A DNA stretch of 64,000 nt from Dermacoccus nishinomiyaensis (GTDB taxonomy: Bacteria; Actinomycetota; Actinomycetes; Actinomycetales; Dermatophilaceae). The stretch lies in NCBI RefSeq assembly GCF_900447535.1, contig NZ_UFXX01000001.1, positions 1,798,001 to 1,862,000 on the forward strand, read 5' to 3'. Every line of letters begins with the position of its first letter. Within the stretch, counting starts at the first letter, position 1. The notes below the pieces were generated by a model. It was not told where the DNA came from. It made no database searches and saw nothing but the letters and a program-made list of their open reading frames with translations. Below are positions 1-9,432 of the stretch, piece by piece. The position numbers were made by a program, and so were the translations under genes.

Positions 1-2
1 TG

Positions 3-1043
3 CCCGGCGGCCCCCTGACGATCGTGCTCACCGAATCCGACGACCTCGAGACGGGCGTCTTCCGCCTACGCCCCGCAACGGCCAAGGCCGCGGATGCCCT
101 CGCCCACCAGCGCAACAACCCGCGCCCGCAGCGCGAGACGCACCACGACGACACGAGCCACGACGCCGCGGCGCAGCCCACGGGCGCGAACCACGACGCC
201 CACCTGGACACCCGCGATGCGTCCGATGCCTACGACGCTCACTCCGGCACGCACGCCGGCGTCGCGGGTGCCAGCGCCGCGAGCGCCCTCGGATCGACGA
301 CGTCACCGCACCCGACCGGCCGCACGTTCGGTACGCGCATCAAGGACTACCTGCTCGGCAGCCCGCAGCCCACCACCGACTCGTCGCGCGGCCACGCCGA
401 CGCCCCCCCGTCCGCAGCGTCCGAGTACGAGCGCAACGATGAACGCGGCTACCTCGACCGCGAGGCGCACGTCAGCGCCCCGCCAGTACAAGACTCATAC
501 GCTGCCGACGACCACCTCGTCGAAGACGAAGCCGGATACGACGACTACGACCACCACGGTTTCGACGATGCCCACGCCGACGGTCGCGTCTACTCGGGCG
601 ATGTCTACGTCGACGCCGAGAATCACGACAACCATGACGCGAACGCTCACCACGCCTGGGATGACGACAGCGACGCCGGCGACCCGACGGGCTACGAGCC
701 TGCGCCGCGCCCGGAATCGGCGCGTCCGCGTCAGATGTCGCCGCGCGAACGCCCGTGGCTGAAGATCGACGGGCAGCGCTACCCCCTGCTCGGAGCCATC
801 ACCGTCCTCGGGCGTGACGACGACGCCGACATCGTCGTCGATGACCCGGGCGTCAGCCGTCGTCACAGCGAGATCCGCATCACGCACGACGGTCCCCACC
901 TCGTCATGAGCGTGCGCGATCTCGGGTCGACGAACGGCACCTACGTCAACGGCGAGCACGTCGGTTCGACGCACGTGCACGACGGCGACCGGTTGACCCT
1001 CGGGCGCACCCCCATGACCATCCATCTCGGAGACCGCCCATGA
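3..1043 (+). CDS. fhaA: FhaA, FHA-domain phosphothreonine-binding protein (5' truncated by window edge)
   Basis: The reading frame is open from the first bases, so the N-terminal part (a DUF3662-type domain in this family) lies outside the window. What remains is a long, acidic, His/Asp-rich low-complexity linker (to about nt 740) and a C-terminal FHA domain with the typical GRDDDADIVVDD, SRRHSEI and DLGSTNGTYVNG motifs, which bind phosphothreonine. FhaA in mycobacteria regulates peptidoglycan synthesis by binding the phosphorylated MurJ-associated pseudokinase, and a pseudokinase gene is present at 40206-42155. The stop codon overlaps the fhaB start (ATGA), so it is the first visible gene of the fhaA-pknB operon. 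The GTG at 24 is in frame but internal to the domain chain and is not taken as the start. Confidence 0.88.
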   Translation, partial: PGGPLTIVLTESDDLETGVFRLRPATAKAADALAHQRNNPRPQRETHHDDTSHDAAAQPTGANHDAHLDTRDASDAYDAHSGTHAGVAGASAASALGSTTSPHPTGRTFGTRIKDYLLGSPQPTTDSSRGHADAPPSAASEYERNDERGYLDREAHVSAPPVQDSYAADDHLVEDEAGYDDYDHHGFDDAHADGRVYSGDVYVDAENHDNHDANAHHAWDDDSDAGDPTGYEPAPRPESARPRQMSPRERPWLKIDGQRYPLLGAITVLGRDDDADIVVDDPGVSRRHSEIRITHDGPHLVMSVRDLGSTNGTYVNGEHVGSTHVHDGDRLTLGRTPMTIHLGDRP

Positions 1044-1510
1044 ACGAACTGACGATGACGGCCATCCGCTACGGCCTGCTCGCGCTGCTGTGGTTCTTCG
1101 TGTTCGCCGTCGTCGGCGTGCTCCGTTCCGACCTGTACGGCGCGAAGACGGGTGGTGGCCGTGCCTCGCGCGCTGTTTCACGTGAAACGAAGGCCAAGAC
1201 ACCCCGCGCCGTGCGCAAGGGCCCGACGCATCTCGCCATCATCGAAGGCGCGATGCGCGGCACCACGCTGCCGCTGTCGGAATCCGGCACCTTGCTCGGA
1301 CGCAACCCCGAGTGCTCGCTCGTGCTGAGCGACGACTTCGCCTCGGGTCGCCACGCCCGCATCTACCCCGAATCCGACGGCTGGTACCTCGACGACCTGG
1401 GATCGACGAACGGCACGTACATCGGTGCTGAACGCATCGGTGAGCACGTGCGCGTCGAACCGGGCACCCGTATCCGTATCGGCCGCACCGTCCTCGAACT
1501 GAGGAAGTGA
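1040..1510 (+). CDS. fhaB: FhaB (FipA-like), membrane-anchored FHA-domain protein
   Basis: The 156-residue protein has one N-terminal membrane segment (about residues 7-27) followed by a short basic linker and a cytoplasmic FHA domain (about 61-156). The FHA motifs LLGRNPECSL, SGRHARI and GSTNGTYIG are intact, so phosphothreonine binding is expected. FHA proteins of this position act with PknB and PstP in cell-wall and division control. The start ATG overlaps the fhaA stop by 4 nt. A perfect parS site (1175-1188) sits in the linker and is read as VSRET; the insertion is in the least structured part of the protein. Confidence 0.9.
   Translation: MNELTMTAIRYGLLALLWFFVFAVVGVLRSDLYGAKTGGGRASRAVSRETKAKTPRAVRKGPTHLAIIEGAMRGTTLPLSESGTLLGRNPECSLVLSDDFASGRHARIYPESDGWYLDDLGSTNGTYIGAERIGEHVRVEPGTRIRIGRTVLELRK
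1175..1188. other. parS site (perfect 14-mer), inside fhaB
   Basis: GTTTCACGTGAAAC exactly matches the ParB/Spo0J binding palindrome. It lies in the linker of fhaB and is read VSRET. Confidence 0.93.
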
Positions 1511-1512
1511 CC

Positions 1513-2787
1513 ATGCCCATCGCACTCAGATACGCCGCACGATCCGACGTCGGTCTCGGCTCGAAGAAGCGCAACGAGGACTCGGCCTACGCGAGCAGCT
1601 CGATGCTCGTGCTCGCCGACGGCATGGGCGGCCACGCCGCAGGTGACGTCGCGAGCTCCACCGTCGTCGGCGAACTCGTGCAGCTCGACGGCGACGACAT
1701 CGGCGCCGACGACGCTCTCGACCAACTCGCCGACGGCATCGCCGAGGCCAACGAGAAGTTGCGCAGCGAGATGGACGCCGATCCCACCCGCGAGGGCATG
1801 GGCACCACCCTGATCGTGCTGCTCAAGACCGGCCGGCAGCTCGCAATGGCGAACATCGGCGACAGCCGCGCCTACCAGCTGCGTGACGGCAAGTTCACGC
1901 AGATCACGAAGGACCACTCCTTCGTCCAGAGCCTTCTCGACTCCGGCCGCATCACCCCCGACGAGGCCGTCCACCACCCGCAGCGCAGCCTCGTCACGCG
2001 CGTCCTGACGGGCCGCGAGGGCGACGTGCCCGACCTCAGCCTGCGCGAGGCACGCGTCGGCGACCGCTATCTGTTGTGCTCCGACGGCCTCTCCGACTAC
2101 GTCGGCGCCCGCACGATCGAGGAGATCTTCACCGAGGGCGCGTCGAAGAGCGTCGGCGAGGTCGCCGACTCCCTCATCGAGATCGCCCTCAAGGCCTCGA
2201 CGCTCGACAACGTCACCGTCGTCGTCGCGGAGGTTGCGAACATCGACGACGTCGACCTCGCCGCGCGCCCCGACGTGGTCGGCGCCGCCGTCGCGCACGG
2301 CCTGACTCAGAGCCTGCCGACGCGTGAGCAGACGCCGGCGGAGAAGGCCCGCGCCCTCTCCCGCGAACTCGACGGCGACGACGAACCCGACGAGACCGAC
2401 AAGGGTGCCCACCTCGCCGAGACGCGCCCGCGTCGCCGCGGACGTCTCTACGCCGCCATCGCCGCGCTCGTCCTGCTGCTCGCCCTCGCCGTCGCCGCCG
2501 TGTGGGGCTGGACGTGGTCGCACAGTCAGTACTTCATCAAGGATTCGGGCGGCCGCGTCACCGTCTATCAAGGCGTCGACTCGAAGCTCGGCCCGATCGA
2601 CCTGCGCCATCAGCAGGAGAGCACGAACATCCCGACCGCCGACCTGCCCGAGTTCTGGCGCTCCAAGGTGACGAGCGGCATCGACGCCTCCAGTGAGAAG
2701 GAGGCCGCCGCCACCGTCGAGCGTCTGCGCGCGGAGATGGTCGCGTGCCTCGCCGCGTCCGCCTCCGGAAACGAGTGCACGAAGTGA
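1513..2787 (+). CDS. pstP: PstP, PP2C-type Ser/Thr protein phosphatase
   Basis: This is the membrane phosphatase that reverses PknB phosphorylation. The PP2C catalytic domain spans about residues 1-235, with the metal-binding motifs LADGMGGHAAGD, GMGTTL and NIGDSRAY, DHS in the middle, and a DN pair near the end (STLDNVTVVV). A linker with charged residues leads to one membrane helix (about 309-334) and a roughly 90-residue extracellular tail ending in a Cys-containing stretch. I chose ATG 1513 because GAGGAAG lies 6-7 nt upstream; GTG 1507 would give a 4-nt GTGA overlap with fhaB but has no room for a ribosome binding site. The next gene overlaps its stop. Confidence 0.92.
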   Translation: MPIALRYAARSDVGLGSKKRNEDSAYASSSMLVLADGMGGHAAGDVASSTVVGELVQLDGDDIGADDALDQLADGIAEANEKLRSEMDADPTREGMGTTLIVLLKTGRQLAMANIGDSRAYQLRDGKFTQITKDHSFVQSLLDSGRITPDEAVHHPQRSLVTRVLTGREGDVPDLSLREARVGDRYLLCSDGLSDYVGARTIEEIFTEGASKSVGEVADSLIEIALKASTLDNVTVVVAEVANIDDVDLAARPDVVGAAVAHGLTQSLPTREQTPAEKARALSRELDGDDEPDETDKGAHLAETRPRRRGRLYAAIAALVLLLALAVAAVWGWTWSHSQYFIKDSGGRVTVYQGVDSKLGPIDLRHQQESTNIPTADLPEFWRSKVTSGIDASSEKEAAATVERLRAEMVACLAASASGNECTK

Positions 2788-4163
2788 GCCCAGACCTCGC
2801 GACCATCACGGGCCGAGGCACGAAACGCGGCACCGAGCTCATGCTGCTCGCGTTCGCCGTCGGCATCGTGCTGTTCGCCTACGCGAACGTCGGGCTCGCG
2901 GTGGAGGGGTCGCTGCCGACCGACATCCTGACGCTCGGCGTCGGGATGGGCGTCATCGCCCTCGTGTTCCACCTCGTCGTGCGCGTCGTCGCCGCCTACG
3001 CCGACCCCGTGCTGCTACCGGCCGCGACGCTGCTCAACGGCCTCGGACTCGTCATGATCCGTCGTATCGACATGGCCCGCGGCAAGGGCGTCATGGAGGG
3101 CGCAGCCGTCCGACAGCTCATGTGGTCGGCCATCGCCGTCGCCGCCGCGATCGGGCTGCTCTGCCTCATCCGCGACCACCGGCGGCTGCGGCGCTACACG
3201 TTCACGTTCGCCCTCGCCGGCCTCGCGCTGCTCATGATGCCGCTGCTGCCGTTCATCGGCATGAACATCAACGGCAACCGCATCTGGATCCACGTCGGGC
3301 CGCTCAGCTTCCAGCCGAGCGAGGTCGCCAAGATCCTGCTCACGATCTTCTTCGCGAGCTACCTCGTGCAGACGCGTGACGCGCTCAGTCTCGTCGGCAA
3401 GCGTGTGCTCGGCTTCCCGCTGCCGAGAGCGCGCGACATGGGCCCCATCCTGCTGGCCTGGCTGACGTCCCTCGCCGTCCTCGTCTTCGAGAAGGACCTC
3501 GGCACGTCGCTGCTGTTCTTCGGCCTGTTCGTCGCCATGCTCTACGTGGCGACGGAGAGGCGCAGCTGGATCGCCATCGGTCTCGGGCTCTTCTTCAGCG
3601 GCTGCTACCTCGCGTACCTGCTCTTCCCCAACTTCCAGAACCGCGTCACCCTCTGGCTCGACCCGTTCGCGCCAGGCCTCTCCGACCAGGTCGCCCGCTC
3701 CCTCATGGGCCTCGCGTTCGGCGGACTCACCGGCACCGGCCTCGGACGTGGCTACCCGACGTTCAACTACGCCGAGGCGAACTCGGACTTCATCATGTCG
3801 AGCTTCGGCGAAGAACTCGGCCTCGTCGGCCTCACGGCGATGATCGCGCTGTTCGCCATCATCGTCGAACGCGGCCTGCGCATCGCCATTGCCTGCCGCG
3901 ACGGCTTCGGCAAGCTTCTCGCGACAGGCCTCGCGTTCTCCATCTGCCTGCAGTGCTTCGTCGTCCTCGGCGGCATCACCCGCGTCATCCCCCTCACTGG
4001 TCTGACGACGCCGTTCCTGTCAGCCGGCGGTAGCTCGCTGCTCGCGAACTGGGCGATCATCGCGCTGCTGCTGCGCATCAGCGACCAAGCGCGACGCCCC
4101 GCCGTCACGGAGGCGAAGCCGACGCTCGGCTCCGACGACACCCAGGTGGTGAAGATCCGATGA
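2784..4163 (+). CDS. rodA: RodA/FtsW-family SEDS peptidoglycan glycosyltransferase
   Basis: This 459-residue polytopic membrane protein belongs to the SEDS family, which polymerises lipid II into glycan strands together with a class B PBP. The family landmarks NRIWIHVGPLSFQPSEVAKI, EKDLGTSLLFFG and FLSAGGSSLLANW are all present, and about ten membrane helices can be counted. GTG 2784 overlaps the pstP stop (GTGA); an in-frame ATG at 2745 would overlap pstP further and is less likely. Its partner pbpA follows with an ATGA overlap, which fits a 1:1 SEDS-bPBP complex. Confidence 0.92.
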   Translation: MSPDLATITGRGTKRGTELMLLAFAVGIVLFAYANVGLAVEGSLPTDILTLGVGMGVIALVFHLVVRVVAAYADPVLLPAATLLNGLGLVMIRRIDMARGKGVMEGAAVRQLMWSAIAVAAAIGLLCLIRDHRRLRRYTFTFALAGLALLMMPLLPFIGMNINGNRIWIHVGPLSFQPSEVAKILLTIFFASYLVQTRDALSLVGKRVLGFPLPRARDMGPILLAWLTSLAVLVFEKDLGTSLLFFGLFVAMLYVATERRSWIAIGLGLFFSGCYLAYLLFPNFQNRVTLWLDPFAPGLSDQVARSLMGLAFGGLTGTGLGRGYPTFNYAEANSDFIMSSFGEELGLVGLTAMIALFAIIVERGLRIAIACRDGFGKLLATGLAFSICLQCFVVLGGITRVIPLTGLTTPFLSAGGSSLLANWAIIALLLRISDQARRPAVTEAKPTLGSDDTQVVKIR

Positions 4164-5614
4164 ACACGCCGATCCGCAAGCTCGGCGTCGTGGCCTCGAT
4201 GCTGTTCTGTGCCGTTCTCGTTGCCGCGAGCTACATCCAGGTCGTCCAGGCGCCCTCGCTCGACGCCCGCGCCGGCAACAGCCGCGTCATCAACGACGGG
4301 TACAAGAAGGAGCGCGGCAGCATCCTCGTGGACGGCAAGGCCATCGCAACGAGCGTGAAGTCGAACGACAAGTACGTCTACCAGCGTCAGTACTCGAACG
4401 GCTCGCTCTATGCGCCCGTCACGGGCTACAGCTCGATCGTCTACGGCAACGGCGGCGGCATCGAGGGTGCCTCCGACGGCGTCCTGAGCGGCACGAGCGA
4501 CTCGTTGTTCTACCGCCGCCTCGCTGACGTCGTCACGGGCAAGAAGCCCGCCGGGGCCAACGTCGAGCTGACGATCAACCCCAAGATCCAGGCGGCCGCG
4601 GCGAAGGCGCTCGGCAACCGTCGCGGCGCGGCCGTCGCGCTCGACCCCAAGACGGGCGCCGTCCTCGCCATGGTGAGCTCACCGACGTACGACCCGTCGA
4701 CCCTCGCCTCGCACGACACGACGTCGGTCGTCAACATGTGGAAGCAGCTCAACGCCGACTCGACGCAGCCGATGGTCAACCGGACCATCTCGGGCAATCT
4801 GTACCCCCCGGGTTCCACGTTCAAGCTCGTCACGACGGCCGCCGCGCTCGAATCGGGCAAGTACACGCCCGAGTCGACGCTCAACGGCCCTGCCACCATC
4901 AGGCTGCCGCAGACGACGCACTCACTGCCCAACGACAACCACCTGCCCTGCGGCGACAACGACAAGACGTCACTGACGCACGCGCTCGAGATCAGCTGCA
5001 ACACGGCCTACGCCGAGCTCGGCATGGATCTCGGCCAGGACAAGCTCGCCGCACAGGCCAAGAAGTTCGGCTTCGGCCAGGTCGTGCGCCTGCCGATGCG
5101 CGTCACGCCGTCGAGCTTCCCCTCCGACATGAACACGCCGCAGACGGCGATGGCCGCCATCGGCCAGTACGACGTGCGGGTCACGCCGCTGCAGATCGCG
5201 ATGATCTCCGCGACGATCGCGAACGGCGGCACGCAGATGGAACCGCACCTCGTGAAGAACGTCGTCGACTCCGACCTCGACGTCATCTCCTCGACCGACC
5301 CGAAGATCATGTCCAAGCCCATCTCATCGGACACGGCCGGCAGCCTCAAGACGATGATGGAAGCGGTCGTCAACAACGGCACCGGCAAGCTCGCCGCCGT
5401 CGACGGCTACCAGGTCGCGGGCAAGACGGGCACGGCGCAGGGCGACACGAGCAAGGCCGCCGACCTGTGGTTCACCGGTTTCGCACCGGCGAACGACCCC
5501 AAGATCGCGCTCGCGCTCGTGCTCGAGAACGGCGGCGATCAGGGCGTCGAGACCCTCGCCGGCGAGGTCGCCGCACCCGCCGCGCAGCAGATCTTCGAGG
5601 CAGCCCTGCGATGA
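4160..5614 (+). CDS. pbpA: PbpA, class B penicillin-binding protein (transpeptidase)
   Basis: The protein has 484 residues with an N-terminal signal anchor (about 8-27) and a transpeptidase domain. The three active-site motifs are STFK (nucleophile Ser219), SCN (Ser279) and KTGTAQ (Lys422). It cross-links peptidoglycan stem peptides outside the membrane and should pair with the RodA-type protein encoded just upstream (ATGA overlap). The length and the NxxY/PPGSTFK context match the actinobacterial PbpA found in the pknB operon. Confidence 0.93.
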   Translation: MNTPIRKLGVVASMLFCAVLVAASYIQVVQAPSLDARAGNSRVINDGYKKERGSILVDGKAIATSVKSNDKYVYQRQYSNGSLYAPVTGYSSIVYGNGGGIEGASDGVLSGTSDSLFYRRLADVVTGKKPAGANVELTINPKIQAAAAKALGNRRGAAVALDPKTGAVLAMVSSPTYDPSTLASHDTTSVVNMWKQLNADSTQPMVNRTISGNLYPPGSTFKLVTTAAALESGKYTPESTLNGPATIRLPQTTHSLPNDNHLPCGDNDKTSLTHALEISCNTAYAELGMDLGQDKLAAQAKKFGFGQVVRLPMRVTPSSFPSDMNTPQTAMAAIGQYDVRVTPLQIAMISATIANGGTQMEPHLVKNVVDSDLDVISSTDPKIMSKPISSDTAGSLKTMMEAVVNNGTGKLAAVDGYQVAGKTGTAQGDTSKAADLWFTGFAPANDPKIALALVLENGGDQGVETLAGEVAAPAAQQIFEAALR

Positions 5615-5718
5615 CATCTGCGATTCCCGTCCGCATCTGCGATCTTCGTCCACCTCTGCGGCGCTCCACGGCCGCCGCGCACCGCCCCATCCCGACCCTC
5701 GCGAAGGACATCTCATGA
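5611..5718 (+). CDS. Bridging micro-ORF between pbpA and pknB (35 aa)
   Basis: The ATG overlaps the pbpA stop (ATGA at 5611-5614) and the ORF ends in a TGA that overlaps the pknB ATG (ATGA at 5715-5718). It encodes 35 residues (starts MTSAIPVRIC, ends TLAKDIS) with no recognisable domain. It may be a termination-reinitiation relay that couples pknB translation to pbpA rather than a functional peptide. Similar ORFs fill the parA-parB, jag-rsmG and yidC-jag gaps. Confidence 0.35.
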   Translation: MTSAIPVRICDLRPPLRRSTAAAHRPIPTLAKDIS

Positions 5719-7613
5719 GCGCGACACCACGCATCCTCGGTGGCCGCTACGAAGTCGGCGAACTCGTCGGCCGCGGTGGCATGGCCGACGTCCACGCCGG
5801 CCACGACACGCGCCTCGGACGCCCCGTCGCCATCAAGATCCTGCGATCGGACCTCGCGCGCGACCCCAGCTTCTTGCAACGCTTCCGCCGCGAGGCGCAG
5901 GCGTCCGCCGGGCTCAACCACGCCAACATCGTCGCCGTCTACGACTCGGGTGAGGACACCTTCGTCGAAGCGGCGGGCGGCACCGTCGACATCCCCTACA
6001 TCGTCATGGAGTTCGTCGACGGGCAGACGCTGCGCGAGATCCTCAACGAGGAGAAGAAGGTCAGCGCCGACGAGGCCTGCCGCATCATGATGGGCGTCCT
6101 GTCAGCCCTCGAGTACAGCCACTCGAAGGGCATCGTGCACCGCGACATCAAGCCTGGCAACGTCATGGTGACGCGCGGCGGTTCCGTCAAGGTCATGGAC
6201 TTCGGCATCGCCCGCGCCCTCGCCGACGTCGGCGCGACGATGACGAGCGCCCAGGCCGTCGTCGGCACCGCCCGGTACCTGTCGCCCGAGCAGGCGCAAG
6301 GCCAGAGCGTCGACGCTCGCACCGACCTGTACTCCGCCGGCTGCGTCCTGTTCGAGCTGCTGACGGGGCGCGCACCGTTCGTCGGCGAGCCCGTCAGCCT
6401 CGTCTATCAGCACATCGGCGAACAGCCGCAACCCCCGTCGCTCTACGAGTCGTCGGTGTCGCCGGCGCTCGACGCGGTCGTGCTGCACTCGCTCGCGAAG
6501 GGGCGCGACGATCGCTACCAGAGCGCCGCCGACTTCCGCGCCGACGTCCTCGCCGCCCGCTCCGGCCAGCCGATCTCCGCTGCCGCGCAGGCGAGCACGG
6601 TGACGTCCGCCGACCACACGGAGGTCGTCGACTACCCGACGCGCCGCGCCGCGGCGACGGCGGCTGCCGCTGACTCGACGGCCGAACTCGACTCGCGCGA
6701 ACCCAGCCGATCCCATGCCGGATGGTGGGCCCTCGCGGCCGTCGCAGCCCTCGCGGCCATCCTCGGCATCGGCTACTTGTTCATGCACTCGCCCAGCTCG
6801 CCGGAGAAGGTCACCGTCGCGAGCGTGCGCGGCATGACGTACGAGCAGGCCGCGAAGACGCTGTCGCCCGACTTCACCGTCACGAAGCGAGAAGTCGCCG
6901 ACAACGCCGCGGAGAACACCGTCATCGACCAAGATCCGGCGGGCGGGACGGAGGCATCCCGACGTTCCGACGTGACACTCACCGTCTCCACGGGCCCCGA
7001 CTCGGTCAAGGTGCCGAACGTCGTCGGTGACGCCGTCAACGAGGCGAAGGCGGCCCTTCTCGCCGCCGGCATCGACGAGAACCACATCAAGATCTCGCCG
7101 ACGAAGAAGGACGACACCGGCCTCGACGCCGGCATCATCGCCGAGAGCAACCCGAAGGCCGGCGCATCACTCGGCACGTCGAGCGACATCACGCTCTACG
7201 AGAGCAGCGGCAAGGCCACCGTGCCCGACCTGGCGGGCAAGACGGCGTCGGAGGCGGCGCAGGCGCTGTACAAGGCGCACCTGTCGATCGACTCCAAGGA
7301 CCAGGTCACCGACAGGCCCGACGAGGTCGGCAAGGTCGTCTACGTGCCCGACGCCGGCAAGAAGGTCAACAACGGCTCGTCCGTCACCGTCTACATCGGC
7401 AAGTCACCCGAGAAGACCGCGACGGCCACCGTGACGCAGCCGCCCTCGTCGTCAGCGGCCCCGTCGTCCAGTTCCGCGCCCGCGACGTCGCAGTCCCCCT
7501 CGTCGTCGACACAGTCGCCGTCGCCGTCGACGAGTTCGTCGTCGACGAGTCCGTCGTCGACATCGGACGGTAGCGCGATGACGCCGTCGCCGTCGCAGTC
7601 GTCGAGCAAGTGA
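5715..7613 (+). CDS. pknB: PknB, transmembrane Ser/Thr protein kinase with PASTA repeats
   Basis: The kinase domain (about residues 10-275) has the glycine loop GRGGMADVH, ATP-binding Lys41, catalytic HRDIKPGN (Asp144) and DFG (Asp162), so it should be active. A membrane helix (about 336-357) is followed by three PASTA repeats (about 365-430, 431-500 and 501-570), which sense muropeptides or lipid II, and by a Ser/Thr/Pro-rich tail. PknB phosphorylates FHA proteins, the MurJ pseudokinase and CrgA/division proteins in related bacteria. The start is ATG 5715 with AAGGA 7 nt upstream. Only one kinase is present; pknA, usually between pbpA and pknB, is missing and replaced by a 100-nt gap. Confidence 0.95.
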   Translation: MSATPRILGGRYEVGELVGRGGMADVHAGHDTRLGRPVAIKILRSDLARDPSFLQRFRREAQASAGLNHANIVAVYDSGEDTFVEAAGGTVDIPYIVMEFVDGQTLREILNEEKKVSADEACRIMMGVLSALEYSHSKGIVHRDIKPGNVMVTRGGSVKVMDFGIARALADVGATMTSAQAVVGTARYLSPEQAQGQSVDARTDLYSAGCVLFELLTGRAPFVGEPVSLVYQHIGEQPQPPSLYESSVSPALDAVVLHSLAKGRDDRYQSAADFRADVLAARSGQPISAAAQASTVTSADHTEVVDYPTRRAAATAAAADSTAELDSREPSRSHAGWWALAAVAALAAILGIGYLFMHSPSSPEKVTVASVRGMTYEQAAKTLSPDFTVTKREVADNAAENTVIDQDPAGGTEASRRSDVTLTVSTGPDSVKVPNVVGDAVNEAKAALLAAGIDENHIKISPTKKDDTGLDAGIIAESNPKAGASLGTSSDITLYESSGKATVPDLAGKTASEAAQALYKAHLSIDSKDQVTDRPDEVGKVVYVPDAGKKVNNGSSVTVYIGKSPEKTATATVTQPPSSSAAPSSSSAPATSQSPSSSTQSPSPSTSSSSTSPSSTSDGSAMTPSPSQSSSK

Positions 7614-7622
7614 GCTGACGAA

Positions 7623-7656
7623 GGAAGCCCCCGGCCCTGTGGATCGGGGGCTTTCC
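7623..7656. terminator. Bidirectional intrinsic terminator between pknB and trpG
   Basis: A GGAAGCCCCC / GGGGGCTTTCC hairpin lies between the convergent pknB and trpG genes. Confidence 0.75.
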
Positions 7657-7703
7657 TCGTTCGAGAGCCGCTGGTGGGGCGCGGCGTTCGGGCTATGTGC
7701 CGC

Positions 7704-8339
7704 TCAGGCGGTGCGCACGAGCGGTGCCATGCCGGCGCTGGCGGCGACGGCCGTCGTCGAACCGCACATCGCGAGCCAGTTGGCGAGCATGCGGTGGCCG
7801 CCGACCGTCATGACGGATTCGGGGTGGAACTGCACGCCGTGCAGCGGCAGGTCGCGGTGGTGGGCGGCCATGATGATGCCCGATTCGGTGCGGCCGTTGA
7901 CGACGAGTTCGTCGGTGACGGTGGCCGGGTCGATCGTCAGCGAGTGGTAGCGCGTCGCGGTGAACGGATCGTCGAGCCCCTCGAGGACGCCCGTGCCGTC
8001 GTGGTGCACCTGCGACGTCTTGCCGTGGAGCAGTTCCGGCGCCCGACCGACGGTGCAGCCCGTCACGACGCCGAGCGCCTGGTGGCCGAGGCACACCCCC
8101 AGCATCGGCTGGTTGCGCTCACCGCACGCCTCGATCATCGCCATGCTGACGCCGGCGTCCTCGGGCGTGCCGGGGCCGGGCGAGACGAGGACGCCGTCGA
8201 AGTCGGCGCCGTCCTTAGCGCTGATCGCGTCGTTGCGCACGACGGTCGTCTCGGCACCGAGCTGCTGGAGGTAGCCGACGATCGTGAAGACGAAGCTGTC
8301 GTAGTTGTCGACGACGAGGATGCGCGGCGAATCGGTCAT
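7704..8339 (-). CDS. trpG: Class I glutamine amidotransferase, anthranilate/aminodeoxychorismate synthase component II
   Basis: The 211-residue GATase1 domain releases ammonia from glutamine for the synthase partner (anthranilate or p-aminobenzoate synthesis). The catalytic triad is visible: Cys83 in GVCLGH, and His172/Glu174 in FHPES; the oxyanion motif SPGPGTPED is also intact. ATG 8339 (MTDSPRIL) begins directly at the Rossmann-like strand; an upstream in-frame start at 8369 would only add residues from the leader. Its position next to pknB matches trpG of Mycobacterium. No component I gene is nearby, so the choice between trpG and pabA is open. Confidence 0.88.
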   Translation of the reverse strand: MTDSPRILVVDNYDSFVFTIVGYLQQLGAETTVVRNDAISAKDGADFDGVLVSPGPGTPEDAGVSMAMIEACGERNQPMLGVCLGHQALGVVTGCTVGRAPELLHGKTSQVHHDGTGVLEGLDDPFTATRYHSLTIDPATVTDELVVNGRTESGIIMAAHHRDLPLHGVQFHPESVMTVGGHRMLANWLAMCGSTTAVAASAGMAPLVRTA

Positions 8340-8396
8340 GCGCGCCAGTCTAGGTGGGAGCGCCGACACCGCCGTCAGGATGGCTCAGGATGCCAG

Positions 8397-8453
8397 GTAA
8401 CTCACGGGTCGGCGGGCAGTTACGCGCCTACCCATGAGTCAGCCGCCATCCTG
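8397..8453. repeat. Dispersed palindromic repeat, copy A (57 nt)
   Basis: A 57-nt sequence between trpG and the DUF881 gene that matches 52314-52370 at 45 of 57 positions without gaps. It contains the inverted halves ACTCACGGGT / ACCCATGAGT, and in this copy CAGGATGGC just upstream pairs with GCCATCCTG at its end. It looks like a small REP-like element. Confidence 0.5.
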
Positions 8454-8488
8454 CCCGGGGTCAGGCTGCCGGCGCAGCGACACGGGCG

Positions 8489-9340
8489 TCACGGCTGGAC
8501 GTGCGCGTGCTTCATCGTTACCGAGCCCGTGAAGGCGGGCAGCGTCGTGTTCTGGATGGCCTTGACGTTGTAGCCGAGCCCAACGAGGTCGACGTACTGC
8601 TTGTAGATCTTGACGGACTCGTCGGCCTCGAGCGCGGCCTTCAGCTTCACCGGGTCCCCGACGGCGGTGATCGTGAACGGCGGTGAGTACACGCGGCCCT
8701 GGAGGATGAGCGTGTTGCCGACGCAGCGCACGGCGCTTGTCGAGACGATGCGCTGATCCATGAGCTGGATGCCGCGAGCGCCGCCCTCCCACAGGGCGTT
8801 GACAACGGCCTGGACGTCCTGCTGGTGCACGACGAGCCAGTCCGGCGAACCGTCCTTCGGCAGCTCCTCGACCTTCTTCTTGCTGTCGTCGAGCGTCACG
8901 CTGATGGCCTGCCCGCTCAACGGTGCGAGACCCGCCGGATCCTGCGCCTTGTCGGCCTGCTTCGTCAGCGCCAACGCACGCGCCGCACCCGAATCCTTCT
9001 TCGCCGCAGCGAGCTGCGCCGCCTCGACGTCGGCGCGCAACGTCGCGACGTCCTCCTGCTTGGTCTTGACGCGGTGATCCGCGCGCCGCACGACATCAGC
9101 GAGATTGGTGGTGTCGGAGCGCAGATCCGTGCCGTTCGCCGCACGGGAACTGACCCCGAACATCGCCCCCGCGACGAGCAGCGCGATCGGGACGGCGGCC
9201 TTCCACGCCAACGAGCCGCGACGGCGCGCGGGCGGCATCTCGTCGATCGGCAACGCGTCGCGCGCAGCGTCGTCGGTGGCGCGTTCGACGTGTGCGGGCG
9301 GCGTCGCAGACGCGTCGCGCTCGGAGTCGCGTTCGCTCAT
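8489..9340 (-). CDS. DUF881 family membrane protein
   Basis: The 283-residue protein has a charged, disordered N-terminus, one membrane helix (about 48-66), a short coiled-coil stretch rich in Lys/Ala/Asp and an extracellular DUF881 domain with the family landmarks APLSG, VVNALWEGGARGIQLMDQR and ITAVGDP. DUF881 proteins sit beside crgA in actinobacteria and are tied to division, but their biochemical role is unknown. I chose ATG 9340 (MSERDSERD) because AAGGAGG precedes it; the longer frame from 9367 lacks such a site. It is divergent from crgA. Confidence 0.85.
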   Translation of the reverse strand: MSERDSERDASATPPAHVERATDDAARDALPIDEMPPARRRGSLAWKAAVPIALLVAGAMFGVSSRAANGTDLRSDTTNLADVVRRADHRVKTKQEDVATLRADVEAAQLAAAKKDSGAARALALTKQADKAQDPAGLAPLSGQAISVTLDDSKKKVEELPKDGSPDWLVVHQQDVQAVVNALWEGGARGIQLMDQRIVSTSAVRCVGNTLILQGRVYSPPFTITAVGDPVKLKAALEADESVKIYKQYVDLVGLGYNVKAIQNTTLPAFTGSVTMKHAHVQP

Positions 9341-9432
9341 GGGGTCGGCCTCCTTCACTCGACGCATCGCCCGGCCGGATCAACTAGGCTCTCACCCTAG
9401 TTGACGCACCGAACTCAGATGGGAGCCATGCC